From Micromonospora sp. NBC_01813 (GTDB lineage: Bacteria; Actinomycetota; Actinomycetes; Mycobacteriales; Micromonosporaceae), in NCBI RefSeq assembly GCF_035917335.1, contig NZ_CP109067.1:6137001-6201000 (forward strand): 64,000 bases of DNA. Reading direction: 5' to 3'. A model generated the notes under the pieces. The model saw nothing but the letters and a program-made list of their open reading frames with translations, made no database searches and was not told the DNA's origin. Shown here piece by piece: positions 1 through 10,687 of this stretch (position 1 is the stretch's first letter; the number at the start of each line of letters is the position of its first letter). The translations under genes and the position numbers were made by a program.

Positions 1-293
1 AAGCCGTCTGGCGACTGGGCCCCGAGGTCCGCCGCGATGCTGCGGGTGGCGACGGCGGTCTGCCCGAGGCCGATCCGGTCCGGGAACCCGCCGGCTATGC
101 CGGCGCTGACCACCGCCTGGTACGGCTGGCCGCTGGCCGCCGCGAGCGCCAGTTGCCGGCTGGTCGCGGCAGCGGCGGCCGCCGCGCCGACTCCGGCCGC
201 GGTCACCTCGGTCCCGGTGCCGGAGGTGGCGGTCAGGCCGCGCCGTACGGCGTCCGCCTCCGCCTCGACGGCCGTCACGATCAGGATCCGCAC
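1..293 (-). CDS. mqnB: Futalosine hydrolase MqnB, N-terminal part (runs off window)
   Basis: About 97 N-terminal residues are present, starting at a GTG (293-291) and reading off the left edge. The protein opens MRILIVTAVEAEADAVRRGL and continues with an Ala-rich stretch and VSAGIAGGFPDRIGLGQ. This is the nucleoside-phosphorylase-like fold of futalosine hydrolase, which removes hypoxanthine from futalosine in the cytoplasmic futalosine route to menaquinone. It lies 19 bp downstream of the MFS gene on the same strand, so co-transcription is likely. The C-terminal half, with the remaining active-site residues, is outside the window. A general MTA/SAH-nucleosidase-family enzyme is the main alternative; the EAEADAVRRGL opening and actinobacterial context favour MqnB. 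Confidence 0.8.
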   Translation of the reverse strand, partial: MRILIVTAVEAEADAVRRGLTATSGTGTEVTAAGVGAAAAAAATSRQLALAAASGQPYQAVVSAGIAGGFPDRIGLGQTAVATRSIAADLGAQSPDG

Positions 294-312
294 ACCGGGA
301 TTCTGCCAGTGG

Positions 313-2112
313 TCACCGGTCGGTCGAGGCGTCGGACGGCGACTCGCCGTCGCGGCGGGCCGCCGACGAGGGGCGGTAGATGTGGAATCGCGGCTGGAGC
401 AGGTCGTCCTCGTCCTCGGGTACGCCGCCGCTGGTCTCGGCCACCGGAGCCGGAGCCACCGGGGGTGTCGCCTGCGTCGGCGTCGGTCCGGCGCCGCCGG
501 TCGACCCGGCGGTGACCGGGGACGGGGGAGCCGGTCGGGGCCTGGGCCGAGGCCGGGCCGGGAAGATCGACCGGCGAGCCTTCGGCGGCGTGACGACCTC
601 TGTCCGCGCCGCCCGGTCCGGCTCGGGCGGGTCCGGGCTGTTGGGCACAGTGTCGGCCGGGCTGTCGGGGGTGGCGTCGTTCCCGGCGTGGCCCTGGCTG
701 GTGTCGTGCCCGGCGTGGTCCGGGTTGTCGGGGGTGGCGTCCACCGCCGGGCGTCCGTTGAGGCGTTCCGTTCGGCGCCGGGCGGCGACGAACCCCGCCC
801 TGCCCGCGGCCAGCACGGCGAACCCGGCGGCCGCCGCGACGCCGATCCGGCCGTCCATCGGAATCAGCCCGAGCGCACCGCCGGCCACGAACGACAACAT
901 CAGCAGCGTCTCGGAATGGGCGAAGGCACTGGCCCGCAGGTTTTCCGAGACTCGTTCCTGAATGGTCGCGTCGACCGCGAGTTTGCCGATGCCACTGATG
1001 ACCGCGGTGACGAAGCAGAAGAGCGACACCATCAGCAGCGAGAACTGCAGGGCGGCCAGTACGCCCGTACCGGCGACGATGACCAGCCCGCTGGACTGCA
1101 GGGCGAGCGGATGGTGGATCCGCATCCGGCTGCCGATCGCGGTGGCGACGAAGCTGCCGGTGGCCAGCGCGGCACCGACCAGGCCGAGCGCACCCTCGTC
1201 GCCGAGTTCCTGCCCGACGGTGACCGTGTCCAGGTCCCCGGCCTTGATCGCGAAGGCGAGGTAGAGCAGCAGGAAGCCGTAGAGGCAACGCAGCGTGCAG
1301 CTGCCGATCAGGGTGGCGACCACCAACCGGCTCCCGGAGAGGATCCGTTGCCGGTTGCCGCCCCGCCGCAGTCCGAACATGTTGAACGCCCGTGGCACCC
1401 GCTCCGGCGGATCGGAATCGGCCCGTGGCGGTAGCCGCAGCGCGATGACCATGCCGATCAGGAAGATCACCGACGCGACCCGCAGTGGCCACTGCGGCCC
1501 GAACCAGAACGCCGCCAGCCCGAGCGGGAGGACCACCGCCCCGGCGATCGTGCCGTAGACGCTGGCCCGCGCGCCGGCCTGGGACAGCCCCAGCCCGGGT
1601 GGGAGCAGCCGGGGCACGGCGGCCGACCGGCCCACCCCGTACGCCCGGGACAGCGCGAGCACCCCGAACGCCGCCGGGTACAGCCCGAATCCGTCGAGGT
1701 GGTCGGCGATCAGCCAGGCCAGGAACGCCCGGCCGAGCATCGTGGTGGCCAACGCGTACCGGCGGCCGTGCCGGAAGTGGTCGAGCAACGGTCCGACGAC
1801 CGGGGCGAGCAGGGCGAACGGCACCATCGTCACCAGCAGGTAGAGCGCGACGCTGGTGCGTGCCTCACCGAGTGGGGCGCTGAAGAAGATCGTGCCGGCG
1901 AGCCCGATGGCGACCAGGGTGTCCCCGGCGCAGGAGGTGGCGTGCAGGTCGAACAGCCGGGTCATCCCCGGCTCGCCACCGGCACCGCGCTGGCGGACCT
2001 GCAGCACCTTGCGTCCCGCCCACCGGCTGCTGTGTGCGGTGCCTCGCAGCACCGCGCGGGTGCCACGGTACGCGGTGCCCACGGTGTGCCCGAGTGAGCG
2101 GAACAGCCCCAT
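313..2112 (-). CDS. MFS-family integral membrane protein with long disordered C-terminal tail
   Basis: A 599-residue protein using the ATG at 2112 (MGLFRSLGHTVG). An in-frame ATG at 2199 would add 29 residues, but those lie within the divergent promoter. After a short basic N-terminus come about 12 hydrophobic segments between residues 60 and 430 (for example LVTMVPFALLAPVVGPLLDH, typical of the TM2-loop region of MFS proteins). The last ~150 residues are rich in Pro, Ala, Asp and Arg, look unstructured, and end in an acidic then basic stretch. The substrate is unknown. It sits between the DUF3027 gene (divergent) and mqnB (downstream, 19 bp). Confidence 0.85.
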   Translation of the reverse strand: MGLFRSLGHTVGTAYRGTRAVLRGTAHSSRWAGRKVLQVRQRGAGGEPGMTRLFDLHATSCAGDTLVAIGLAGTIFFSAPLGEARTSVALYLLVTMVPFALLAPVVGPLLDHFRHGRRYALATTMLGRAFLAWLIADHLDGFGLYPAAFGVLALSRAYGVGRSAAVPRLLPPGLGLSQAGARASVYGTIAGAVVLPLGLAAFWFGPQWPLRVASVIFLIGMVIALRLPPRADSDPPERVPRAFNMFGLRRGGNRQRILSGSRLVVATLIGSCTLRCLYGFLLLYLAFAIKAGDLDTVTVGQELGDEGALGLVGAALATGSFVATAIGSRMRIHHPLALQSSGLVIVAGTGVLAALQFSLLMVSLFCFVTAVISGIGKLAVDATIQERVSENLRASAFAHSETLLMLSFVAGGALGLIPMDGRIGVAAAAGFAVLAAGRAGFVAARRRTERLNGRPAVDATPDNPDHAGHDTSQGHAGNDATPDSPADTVPNSPDPPEPDRAARTEVVTPPKARRSIFPARPRPRPRPAPPSPVTAGSTGGAGPTPTQATPPVAPAPVAETSGGVPEDEDDLLQPRFHIYRPSSAARRDGESPSDASTDR

Positions 2113-2216
2113 GGGCACATCCTCGCCCATCCGTGGCGGTCCCGTCTCGGGCTGTGTCCAAAAGCCGGGCGGGGAGCCCCTGTCGGCGGCGTCAGCCAAT
2201 ACGCAACAATGGGACA

Positions 2217-3008
2217 GTGACCAGGAGCACCGTTCGTGTCGTCCGCCTCGATTCGGTCTGCGCCCAAGCTGCCGACGTGGCGCGGGCCGCGCTCGTCGAG
2301 GCGGTGGATCCGGCCGAGGTCGGCGAGTATCTGCAGGCGGTTGCCGAGGGCGAACGGCTGGTTACCCACCTGTTCGACTGCCAGCTGGCCGGCTACCGGG
2401 GCTGGCGGTGGGCGGTCACGGTCACCCGGGTGTCCCGCAGCCGCCAGGTGACCGTCTGCGAGACGGTGCTGCTGCCCGGCCCGGACGCGTTGCTCGCCCC
2501 GGGCTGGCTGCCCTGGCACGACCGCCTCCAGCCCGGCGACCTCGGCGTCGGCGACCTGATGCCGACGTCGTTCGACGACGACCGGCTCGCCCCGGGCTAT
2601 CTGCAGTCGGACGATCCGGCCGTGGAGGAGGTCTCCTGGGAGTTCGGCCTCGGCCGCAGCCGGGTGATGTCGCGGGAGGGTCGCGCCGAGACGGCCCAGC
2701 GGTGGTACGACGGTGACCATGGCCCGCAGGCACCGATCTCGACCGCCGCGCCCACTGCGGCTCGCTGTGGGACCTGCGGTTTCTACCTGATGCTGGCCGG
2801 TGCCCTGCGGCAGGCCTTCGGGGCCTGCGGCAACGTGTACGCGCCGGACGACGGCCGGGTGGTGAGTGTGGATCACGGTTGTGGGGCGCACTCGGAGACC
2901 CTGGCTGGAGCGGTCGAGACACCGGTCGACGAGCTTCCGACGATCTACGACGATGGTGAGCTCGAAGCCGTCACCGTCAACCAGGCGTCGTCGTCGCCTG
3001 AGGCCTGA
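2217..3008 (+). CDS. DUF3027 family protein
   Basis: A 263-residue protein starting at GTG 2217 (VTRSTVRVVRLDSVCAQAAD). An AACAAT box six bases upstream fits a leaderless transcript. The sequence matches the actinobacterial DUF3027 family: an N-terminal region with GYRGWRWAVTVTRVSR, the stretch LMPTSFDDDRLAPGY, and a C-terminal Cys/His cluster (CGTCGFYL near residues 185-192, then GACGN and DHGCGAHSE) that could bind a metal. Function is not known. It is divergent from the MFS gene (104 bp between starts) and convergent with the DUF2530 gene (15 bp between stops). Confidence 0.85.
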   Translation: MTRSTVRVVRLDSVCAQAADVARAALVEAVDPAEVGEYLQAVAEGERLVTHLFDCQLAGYRGWRWAVTVTRVSRSRQVTVCETVLLPGPDALLAPGWLPWHDRLQPGDLGVGDLMPTSFDDDRLAPGYLQSDDPAVEEVSWEFGLGRSRVMSREGRAETAQRWYDGDHGPQAPISTAAPTAARCGTCGFYLMLAGALRQAFGACGNVYAPDDGRVVSVDHGCGAHSETLAGAVETPVDELPTIYDDGELEAVTVNQASSSPEA

Positions 3009-3023
3009 GGGCCGGCGTCGGCG

Positions 3024-3332
3024 TCAGTTTTCTGGCTGACGTCCGTCGGCGACGCGTCGTCGACGGTGTGCGTCGTGCCGCAGCATCACCGCGAGGCCGG
3101 GCAGCCCGATCAGGAAACCCGCCAGGCAGGTCCAGAGCCAGTCGGTGCGGTCGTTCGCGGCGAGCCAGTCCCGGGCCAACAGACAGGCCACCCCGGCGAC
3201 CGCCCAGATGATCATGCCGGCGGCGGCGAACGGCACCATCGGTGGGTCCAGCGGCTCGGGGCGGGGTGCCTTCGATAGCCGCACCGGGCCGGAATCGGCG
3301 TTCGGTGGGCGCAGTAGCGGCGACTCGGGCAC
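3024..3332 (-). CDS. DUF2530 small membrane protein
   Basis: A 102-residue protein from GTG 3332 (VPESPLLRPPNADSG). The sequence TACGCT lies six bases before the start, as expected for a leaderless mRNA; the longer open frame to 3458 is unlikely to be used. Residues ~35-95 hold the DUF2530 signature: PPLDPPMVPFAA-type lead-in, then two membrane helices (MIIWAVAGVACLLA and WLWTCLAGFLIGLPGLAVML), followed by a basic tail HDAHRRRR. Function unknown. It is divergent from the purine permease gene. Confidence 0.8.
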   Translation of the reverse strand: MPESPLLRPPNADSGPVRLSKAPRPEPLDPPMVPFAAAGMIIWAVAGVACLLARDWLAANDRTDWLWTCLAGFLIGLPGLAVMLRHDAHRRRRVADGRQPEN

Positions 3333-3486
3333 CTGACCAGCGTACGTCCTGCGTGCTACCCAGCGCGGCGCCGCCAGCTCGAACGGTACCGATCGATATT
3401 GCTGGACGTAACCGCGATGACCTTTCTCGGTAACAGATGATCGGGACGATGCGCGCATCCATCCTTATGATCAGCTGTGAGGACGC

Positions 3487-4950
3487 ATGGCGACTGTTTC
3501 GGCGGAGACGAACGGGCCCACCCCGGATCGTGCCCCGCGTAACGCGTTCGACCGGTACTTCGAGATATCCGCCCGTGGCTCCACCCCTGGTCGCGAGGTA
3601 CGCGGCGGGCTGGCCACCTTCTTCACGATGGCGTACATCGTGGTGTTGAACCCGCTGATCCTGGGCAGTGCCGTCGACGGCGAGGGGGCCAGTCTGGCCA
3701 TCCCGGCGATCGCCGCCGCCACCGCCCTGGTTGCCGGGCTGATGACGCTGCTGATGGGCGTCGTCGCCCGGTTCCCGCTGGCCCTGGCCGCCGGGCTGGG
3801 GGTGAACGCGCTCGTCGCGTTCGAGATCGCGCCGCAGATGACCTGGGCCGACGCGATGGGCCTGGTGGTCATCGAAGGCGTGATCATCCTGGTGCTGGTG
3901 CTGACCGGGTTGCGTACCGCCGTCTTCCGGGCCGTGCCCACCCAGCTGAAGACGGCGATCGGGGTCGGCATCGGACTCTTCCTGGCCCTGATCGGCTTCG
4001 TCAACGCCGGGTTCGTCACCGGCGGGACCGCGTCGCCGCCGCTCGGCCTGGGCATCAACGGCATGATCGCCACCTGGCCCGCGTTCGTCTTCGTGCTCGG
4101 TCTGCTGCTCACCCTGGTGCTGGTGGTACGGAAGGTACGCGGCGCCATTCTGATCGGCATCCTCGGCTCCACGGTGCTGGCGATCGTCGTCGAGGCGATC
4201 GGCCGGTTCGGTCCGGCGGGTGGGCCGGACGGCCAGCCCGGTGGTTGGGCGCTGACCGTGCCGAGCCTGCCCGAGCAGGTGGTGGGCATGCCGGACCTGT
4301 CGTTGCTGGGCAACTTCAACGTGCTCGGTGCCTGGGACTCGGCGACCTGGCTGATCGCCCTGATGTTCGTCTTCACACTGCTGCTGACCGACTTCTTCGA
4401 CACGATGGGCACCATGGTGGCGGTCGGCCAGGAAGGCAACCTGCTCGACGCCGAGGGGATGCCACCGCGGACCAGGGAGATCCTGGCCGTCGACTCGATC
4501 GCGGCGGCGGCCGGCGGCCTGGCCAGCACGTCGAGCAACACGTCGTACATCGAAAGTGCCGCCGGGGTCGCGGAGGGTGCCCGGACCGGGGTTGCGAACC
4601 TGGTCACCGGCGCCCTGTTCCTGCTCGCGGTCTTCCTGTCGCCGTTGGTCGAGGTGGTGCCCTTCGAGGCGGCGTCGACCGCGCTGGTGGTGGTCGGCTT
4701 CCTGATGCTGACCGCGGTGCGCACCATCGACTGGACGGACTACGAGATCGCCATCCCGGCGTTCCTGACCATCGTGCTGATGCCGTTCACCTACTCGATC
4801 TCGAACGGGATCGGCGCGGGGGTGATCACCTTCGTGCTGATCAAGGTGGTGAAGGGCAAGGCCGCGGCGGTGCATCCGCTGCTGTACGGGGTGGCCGTGC
4901 TCTTCACCCTCTACTTCCTGCGCCACCCGCTGGAGTTGTTGATCGGCTGA
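3487..4950 (+). CDS. NCS2 family purine permease (AzgA-like adenine/guanine/hypoxanthine uptake)
   Basis: A 487-residue membrane protein starting at ATG 3487. It has the AzgA-branch hallmarks of NCS2 transporters: GGLATFFTMAYIVVLNP in the first helix region, LAAGLGVNALVAFE, the DFFDTMGTMVAVG motif near residue 300, and STSSNTSYIESAAGVAEGARTG further on. About 13 hydrophobic helices are visible. Such proteins import purine bases with protons. The gene appears monocistronic and is followed 19 bp later by a strong hairpin (4970-5006). Substrate choice among adenine, guanine and hypoxanthine is inferred only from family. Confidence 0.9.
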   Translation: MATVSAETNGPTPDRAPRNAFDRYFEISARGSTPGREVRGGLATFFTMAYIVVLNPLILGSAVDGEGASLAIPAIAAATALVAGLMTLLMGVVARFPLALAAGLGVNALVAFEIAPQMTWADAMGLVVIEGVIILVLVLTGLRTAVFRAVPTQLKTAIGVGIGLFLALIGFVNAGFVTGGTASPPLGLGINGMIATWPAFVFVLGLLLTLVLVVRKVRGAILIGILGSTVLAIVVEAIGRFGPAGGPDGQPGGWALTVPSLPEQVVGMPDLSLLGNFNVLGAWDSATWLIALMFVFTLLLTDFFDTMGTMVAVGQEGNLLDAEGMPPRTREILAVDSIAAAAGGLASTSSNTSYIESAAGVAEGARTGVANLVTGALFLLAVFLSPLVEVVPFEAASTALVVVGFLMLTAVRTIDWTDYEIAIPAFLTIVLMPFTYSISNGIGAGVITFVLIKVVKGKAAAVHPLLYGVAVLFTLYFLRHPLELLIG

Positions 4951-4969
4951 CCGGCCGCTGCCTCGCCTG

Positions 4970-5006
4970 CCGTCACCGGCGGTACCCTGGGTGCCGCCGG
5001 TGACGG
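4970..5006 (+). terminator. Hairpin terminator after the purine permease gene
   Basis: A perfect 13-bp inverted repeat: CCGTCACCGGCGG at 4970-4982 and its complement at 4994-5006, with an 11-nt loop. It begins 19 bp after the permease stop and lacks a T-tract, as is usual in high-GC actinomycetes. Confidence 0.65.
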
Positions 5007-5033
5007 TGGTCATATCGGGTGGGCGATCAGGGT

Positions 5034-5056
5034 GTTCGTTAGTTAGGCTAACGAAC
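5034..5056. promoter_or_regulatory. Palindromic MarR operator overlapping the -10 box
   Basis: Two perfect 9-bp arms, GTTCGTTAG (5034-5042) and CTAACGAAC (5048-5056), flank a 5-bp spacer. A TAGGCT box (5044-5049) lies inside the palindrome and sits seven bases before GTG 5057, so a bound dimer would cover the -10 region. Short palindromes of this kind are the usual sites for MarR autorepression. Confidence 0.75.
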
Positions 5057-5074
5057 GTGACGGAGTGGGCGGTG

Positions 5075-5506
5075 ATGGGGGAGCAGGCCACGGCGACGCA
5101 ACTGGCGACGTCCCTGCGCGATGCCATCACCCGACTCAACCGACGGGTCCGGCAGGCCCGTCCGGTCGGTGACCTGACGGTCACCCAGCTCTCGGCGCTG
5201 ACCAGCTTGCAGCTGGCCGGTGCGCTGACACCACGGGAGCTGTCCGACATCGAGCGGGTCCAGCCACCGACGATGACAAAGATCGTCGCCAAGCTCGAAG
5301 AGCGCGGGCTGGTACGGCGTACCCCGCATCCGACCGATGGTCGCCAGGTGATCCTGTCGGCGACGGAGTCGGGTCGCGAGGTGATCGTCGGGTTCGAGCG
5401 GATCCGGGACGAATGGCTTGCCAATCGGTTGGCCGCGCTGAGCCCCGCCGAACGCGACACGCTGCGGCAGGCCGCGGAGATCCTGCAGCAGGTCGCCCGC
5501 GGCTGA
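5075..5506 (+). CDS. MarR family transcriptional regulator
   Basis: A 143-residue winged-helix regulator (MGEQATATQLATSL start). The DNA-binding part LTVTQLSALTSL...LTPRELSDIERVQPPTMTKIVAKLEERGLVRRTPHPTDGRQ is typical of MarR, including the DGR-type wing tip. ATG 5075 has a GGAG nine bases upstream. GTG 5057 (VTEWAVMGEQ) is an alternative if the mRNA is leaderless. It is followed 74 bp later by an MFS exporter on the same strand, so it probably controls itself and that exporter through the operator at 5034-5056. The inducer is unknown. Confidence 0.9.
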   Translation: MGEQATATQLATSLRDAITRLNRRVRQARPVGDLTVTQLSALTSLQLAGALTPRELSDIERVQPPTMTKIVAKLEERGLVRRTPHPTDGRQVILSATESGREVIVGFERIRDEWLANRLAALSPAERDTLRQAAEILQQVARG

Positions 5507-5580
5507 CGCGACAGGCGTCGCCATCGGGTCCGCTTCGTCCCATGTGGATGACGCGTACGATCCGAGGAGGCGCACCCCGA

Positions 5581-6897
5581 GTGCGGGCGACACTGACCAC
5601 CACCTTCCAGTCCCTGCAGGTCCGCAACTACCGGATCTTCGCCACCGGGCAGCTGATCAAGCTGATCGGGGTGTGGATGATGTTCATCGCGCAGGACTGG
5701 CTCGTCCTGCAACTGTCGGACGACTCCGCCACCGCGCTCGGTGTGGTCGTCGCCCTGCAGTTCACCCCGGTGCTGCTGTTCACCCTGATCTTCGGTCGGC
5801 TCGCCGACCGGTACGACAAGCGGCTGCTGCTGTTCATCGCCAACACGATGTGGTTCGTGTTGTCCATCGCGATGAGCGTGCTGGTGCTGACCGGCGTGGT
5901 GGAGCTCTGGCACGTGTTCGTCTTCGCCGCGCTGCTCGGTGTCGGCAACGCGCTGGAGACCCCGGTCCGCCAGGCGTTCGTCTCCGAACTCGTCGGCACT
6001 CCGCTGCTGCCCAACGCCTTGGCGCTGTCCTCGGCGACCTTCAACACCGCCCGGATCGTCGGCCCGGCCGTCGCCGGCCTGGCGATCGCGGCCTTCGACG
6101 TGGGCCCGGTCTTCCTGATCAGCGCGATCGCCTCGGCGGCGCCGCTGATCGGGCTGATCCAGATGAGGGCCGGCGACCTGTACCGCGCCGACCTGCCCGT
6201 TGGCGGCGTCCGCGACGCGGCGAAGGTGATGGACGGGCTGCGCTACGTGGCCCGCCGACCCGATCTGATGCTGCCGATGGGTCTGATGGCCGTGATGGGC
6301 CTGCTGCTGTTCAACTTCCAGCTCACCCTCGCCGCCCTGGCCAAGACGGTGTTCAACACCGGTGCGGCGTCGTTCGGCCTGTTCACCACGGCGTTGGCGA
6401 CCGGTGCGTTGGCTGGTGCGCTGGCTGCCAGCGGCCGGCGGGGACGCCCGTCGGTCTACGTGGTGCTCGGCAGCGGGTTGGCGTTCGCCGGGCTCGGCAC
6501 CCTGGTCGGTCTGGCTCCGATGTACTGGCTGGTGGTGGTGCTGCTGGTGCCGACCGGCTTCTTCATGGTCTATTTCGCGCAGGCGTCCAATCAGCGGGTG
6601 CAACTCGGCGTCGACGCCGCGTTCCGGGGTCGGGTGATGGCGCTGTGGGTGCTGGTCTTCCTGGGCACCAACCCGGTCGGCGCGCCGGCGATCGGCTGGG
6701 TCGCCGAGCACGTCGGCGCCGGGGCGAGCATCTGGCTGGGCGGGCTGCTGTCGTTCCTGATCTCGGCGGCCGCTCTCGCCTGGCAGTTGCGGCGCACCGG
6801 TGGTCGACTGCGGCTGCGCTGGGCCGCCCCGCTGCCCCGCTTCTACGTCCGCACCCACCCCCGCCTCCGCGACGATCTTGCACTTATCGAGAGTTAA
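5581..6897 (+). CDS. MFS exporter (EntS/MFS_3-like)
   Basis: A 438-residue transporter starting at GTG 5581, with a strong GAGGAGG ten bases upstream. The N-terminus reads VRATLTTTFQSLQVRNYRIFATGQLIK, the usual opening of the MFS_3/EntS-like exporters. The loop motif FGRLADRYDKR follows, with about 12 hydrophobic segments in total. Located directly after marR, it is most likely a drug or metabolite efflux pump repressed by that regulator. The last codons (DDLALIES) are part of a 23-bp inverted repeat (6868-6935), so the repeat may have extended or reshaped the C-terminus. Confidence 0.85.
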   Translation: MRATLTTTFQSLQVRNYRIFATGQLIKLIGVWMMFIAQDWLVLQLSDDSATALGVVVALQFTPVLLFTLIFGRLADRYDKRLLLFIANTMWFVLSIAMSVLVLTGVVELWHVFVFAALLGVGNALETPVRQAFVSELVGTPLLPNALALSSATFNTARIVGPAVAGLAIAAFDVGPVFLISAIASAAPLIGLIQMRAGDLYRADLPVGGVRDAAKVMDGLRYVARRPDLMLPMGLMAVMGLLLFNFQLTLAALAKTVFNTGAASFGLFTTALATGALAGALAASGRRGRPSVYVVLGSGLAFAGLGTLVGLAPMYWLVVVLLVPTGFFMVYFAQASNQRVQLGVDAAFRGRVMALWVLVFLGTNPVGAPAIGWVAEHVGAGASIWLGGLLSFLISAAALAWQLRRTGGRLRLRWAAPLPRFYVRTHPRLRDDLALIES

Positions 6898-6935
6898 TGT
6901 CGAGATTGTCCGTCGATAAGTGCAAGATCGTCGCG
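6868..6935. repeat. Perfect 23-bp inverted repeat between convergent genes
   Basis: The left arm, 6868-6890 (begins CGCGACGATCTTG), lies inside the end of the MFS coding sequence. The right arm, 6913-6935, is its exact complement. The 22-nt loop contains the MFS stop codon. TCGA occurs three times at 13-bp spacing across the loop. It sits between two convergent stops (6897 and 6958), so it could work as a bidirectional terminator, but its length and intrusion into coding DNA also suit a dispersed palindromic element. Confidence 0.75.
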
Positions 6936-6957
6936 ATCATGGAGGGGGTAGCGGGTG

Positions 6958-7944
<987 letters not shown>

Positions 7945-8010
7945 GGGAACACCCTGCCACGCCCGGCCCCGCTGTGCTTGCGCGGTCGGCGGACCGGACC
8001 AACGGCTGGG

Positions 8011-9078
8011 TCAGGAGCTGGCGCGGTCGGCCGGGCCGCTGCCGAAGAGCACGTCGTCCCAGCTGGGGAGCCGCTTGCGGGGCTTGCCGGAGCTGTCCGC
8101 CGGGGTCTCGCTGCTGCCGGTGGCGGCCCGCCGGGGCCGCAGCACCGCCAGCGACGGCACCGCGGGGACCTCCTTGGGCGCGTCGGCATCGTCGTCGAAG
8201 GCGGAACCAGCACCGCCGCCGAGTAGCGCGGCGGCACCGCCGGCGGCCGGACGCTGCCGGGGGGACTCGACGGTGGCCGCCGGATCCATCCCACGGCCGG
8301 CCGCCGAACCGAGCGGGCGGTCGAGCGAGGCGAGCAGCGCGTCGCGGCCCGCGCGGATCGGATCCCGGCTGGGACGCGGCGCGTCGCCGGCCGCGGCAGG
8401 CAGCCCGTGCCCGCCCCGGCTCAACTCGCCGCGCGACGGCCCGGGCAGGGCGTGCCCGCCCCGGTCCGGGGTCGGCTCCTGGCCGAGGATCTGGGTCGGC
8501 CGCTCGGCGCAGAGGTACTGCGCCATGTCGTCGTGCGGTGAGATGACCTGACGGCTCTTGTCGAGCTCCCAGATCGCCTGGGCGGTGGCCTTGCCGGACG
8601 GCCAGGTGGCGATGATCCGCCAGGTGCCGTCGTCGCGGCGGTAGGCGTCCCAGGAGATCTTCTCGGCGTCGATGCCGTGCTGGGCCAGCCGGCCGTCGAC
8701 GACCTCGGCGAGCGGGGCACCCTTGTCGGAGTTCTTCACCCGGGTACGCCGAGCGTGCTGGGCGAGCATCGCCCGCTCCTGCAGCACCGGGCCGGCGTAC
8801 CGCAGCACCCGGTCGACCGGCACGCCGGCGATCCGGGCAACGTCGTCGGCGGACTCGCCGGACCGGATGCGGGCCTGGATGTCGCGCGGCGACAGCGAAG
8901 GTTTGGCGTCGCCGGGGGCACCAGCCACGGTCAGCGTGGCCGGGGTGCTGCCGGGCTCGGCCTGCACGGCCGTGGAGATCCGGTCGTCGATGGGCAGGGC
9001 GAGTAGCCGGCCCACCTCATCGGCGAGGACCAGGGCCTGACCGTCCTCGGAGAGGGCGACGAAGCGTACTGGGCGCAT
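8011..9078 (-). CDS. sepH: Septation protein SepH (DUF3071)
   Basis: A 355-residue cytoplasmic protein. The N-terminal domain (MRPVRFVALSEDGQALVLADE through SLSPRDIQARIRSGESADDVARIAGVPVDRVLRYAGPVLQERA) is the conserved DUF3071 region with a helix-turn-helix-like segment. The C-terminal half is Pro/Ala/Gly-rich and low in complexity. In Streptomyces SepH binds FtsZ and stimulates septal ring assembly. It is the last of the block citA-serC-sepH on the minus strand, an order often seen in actinobacteria. A family call at high confidence. Confidence 0.92.
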   Translation of the reverse strand: MRPVRFVALSEDGQALVLADEVGRLLALPIDDRISTAVQAEPGSTPATLTVAGAPGDAKPSLSPRDIQARIRSGESADDVARIAGVPVDRVLRYAGPVLQERAMLAQHARRTRVKNSDKGAPLAEVVDGRLAQHGIDAEKISWDAYRRDDGTWRIIATWPSGKATAQAIWELDKSRQVISPHDDMAQYLCAERPTQILGQEPTPDRGGHALPGPSRGELSRGGHGLPAAAGDAPRPSRDPIRAGRDALLASLDRPLGSAAGRGMDPAATVESPRQRPAAGGAAALLGGGAGSAFDDDADAPKEVPAVPSLAVLRPRRAATGSSETPADSSGKPRKRLPSWDDVLFGSGPADRASS

Positions 9079-9306
9079 CGCGTTGCCTCCGTCCCGCTGA
9101 GCTCCCCCACGCCGCAGGTCGACCTGTCCCCGGCGTCCTTCGAGACACGGTACGCCGATAAGTCACCCGATGGGAGTAGGCCACGCCGGGCATGTCGAGT
9201 GAGCTGCCTCGATCCGGCCGGTCGGCGGGCTGGGCGAACCAGGACGGTGACTGCGGGGGGCCGGTCTCGATGGCTACGGCAAGTCACCTGTTAGCCGGCA
9301 TACTAC

Positions 9307-9358
9307 CCGAAACTGGTCGGTTCAGCCACAATAGGTGACTGAACCGACCAGGTTTCGG
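9307..9358 (-). terminator. Hairpin terminator downstream of serC
   Basis: CCGAAACTGGTCGGTTCAG at 9307-9325 pairs with 9339-9358 over 19 bp with one bulged base and a 13-nt loop. It begins five bases beyond the serC stop. The rest of 9079-9306 is the sepH 5' region with no other gene visible. Confidence 0.7.
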
Positions 9359-9362
9359 TGGG

Positions 9363-10679
<1,317 letters not shown>

Positions 10680-10687
10680 CTACGGCG

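Noticed and set aside
2977-6858. A 1293-codon open frame on the minus strand
   Set aside because: Gln/Arg/His/Asp-rich low-complexity translation antisense to the well-supported permease, MarR and MFS genes; a typical high-GC shadow frame.
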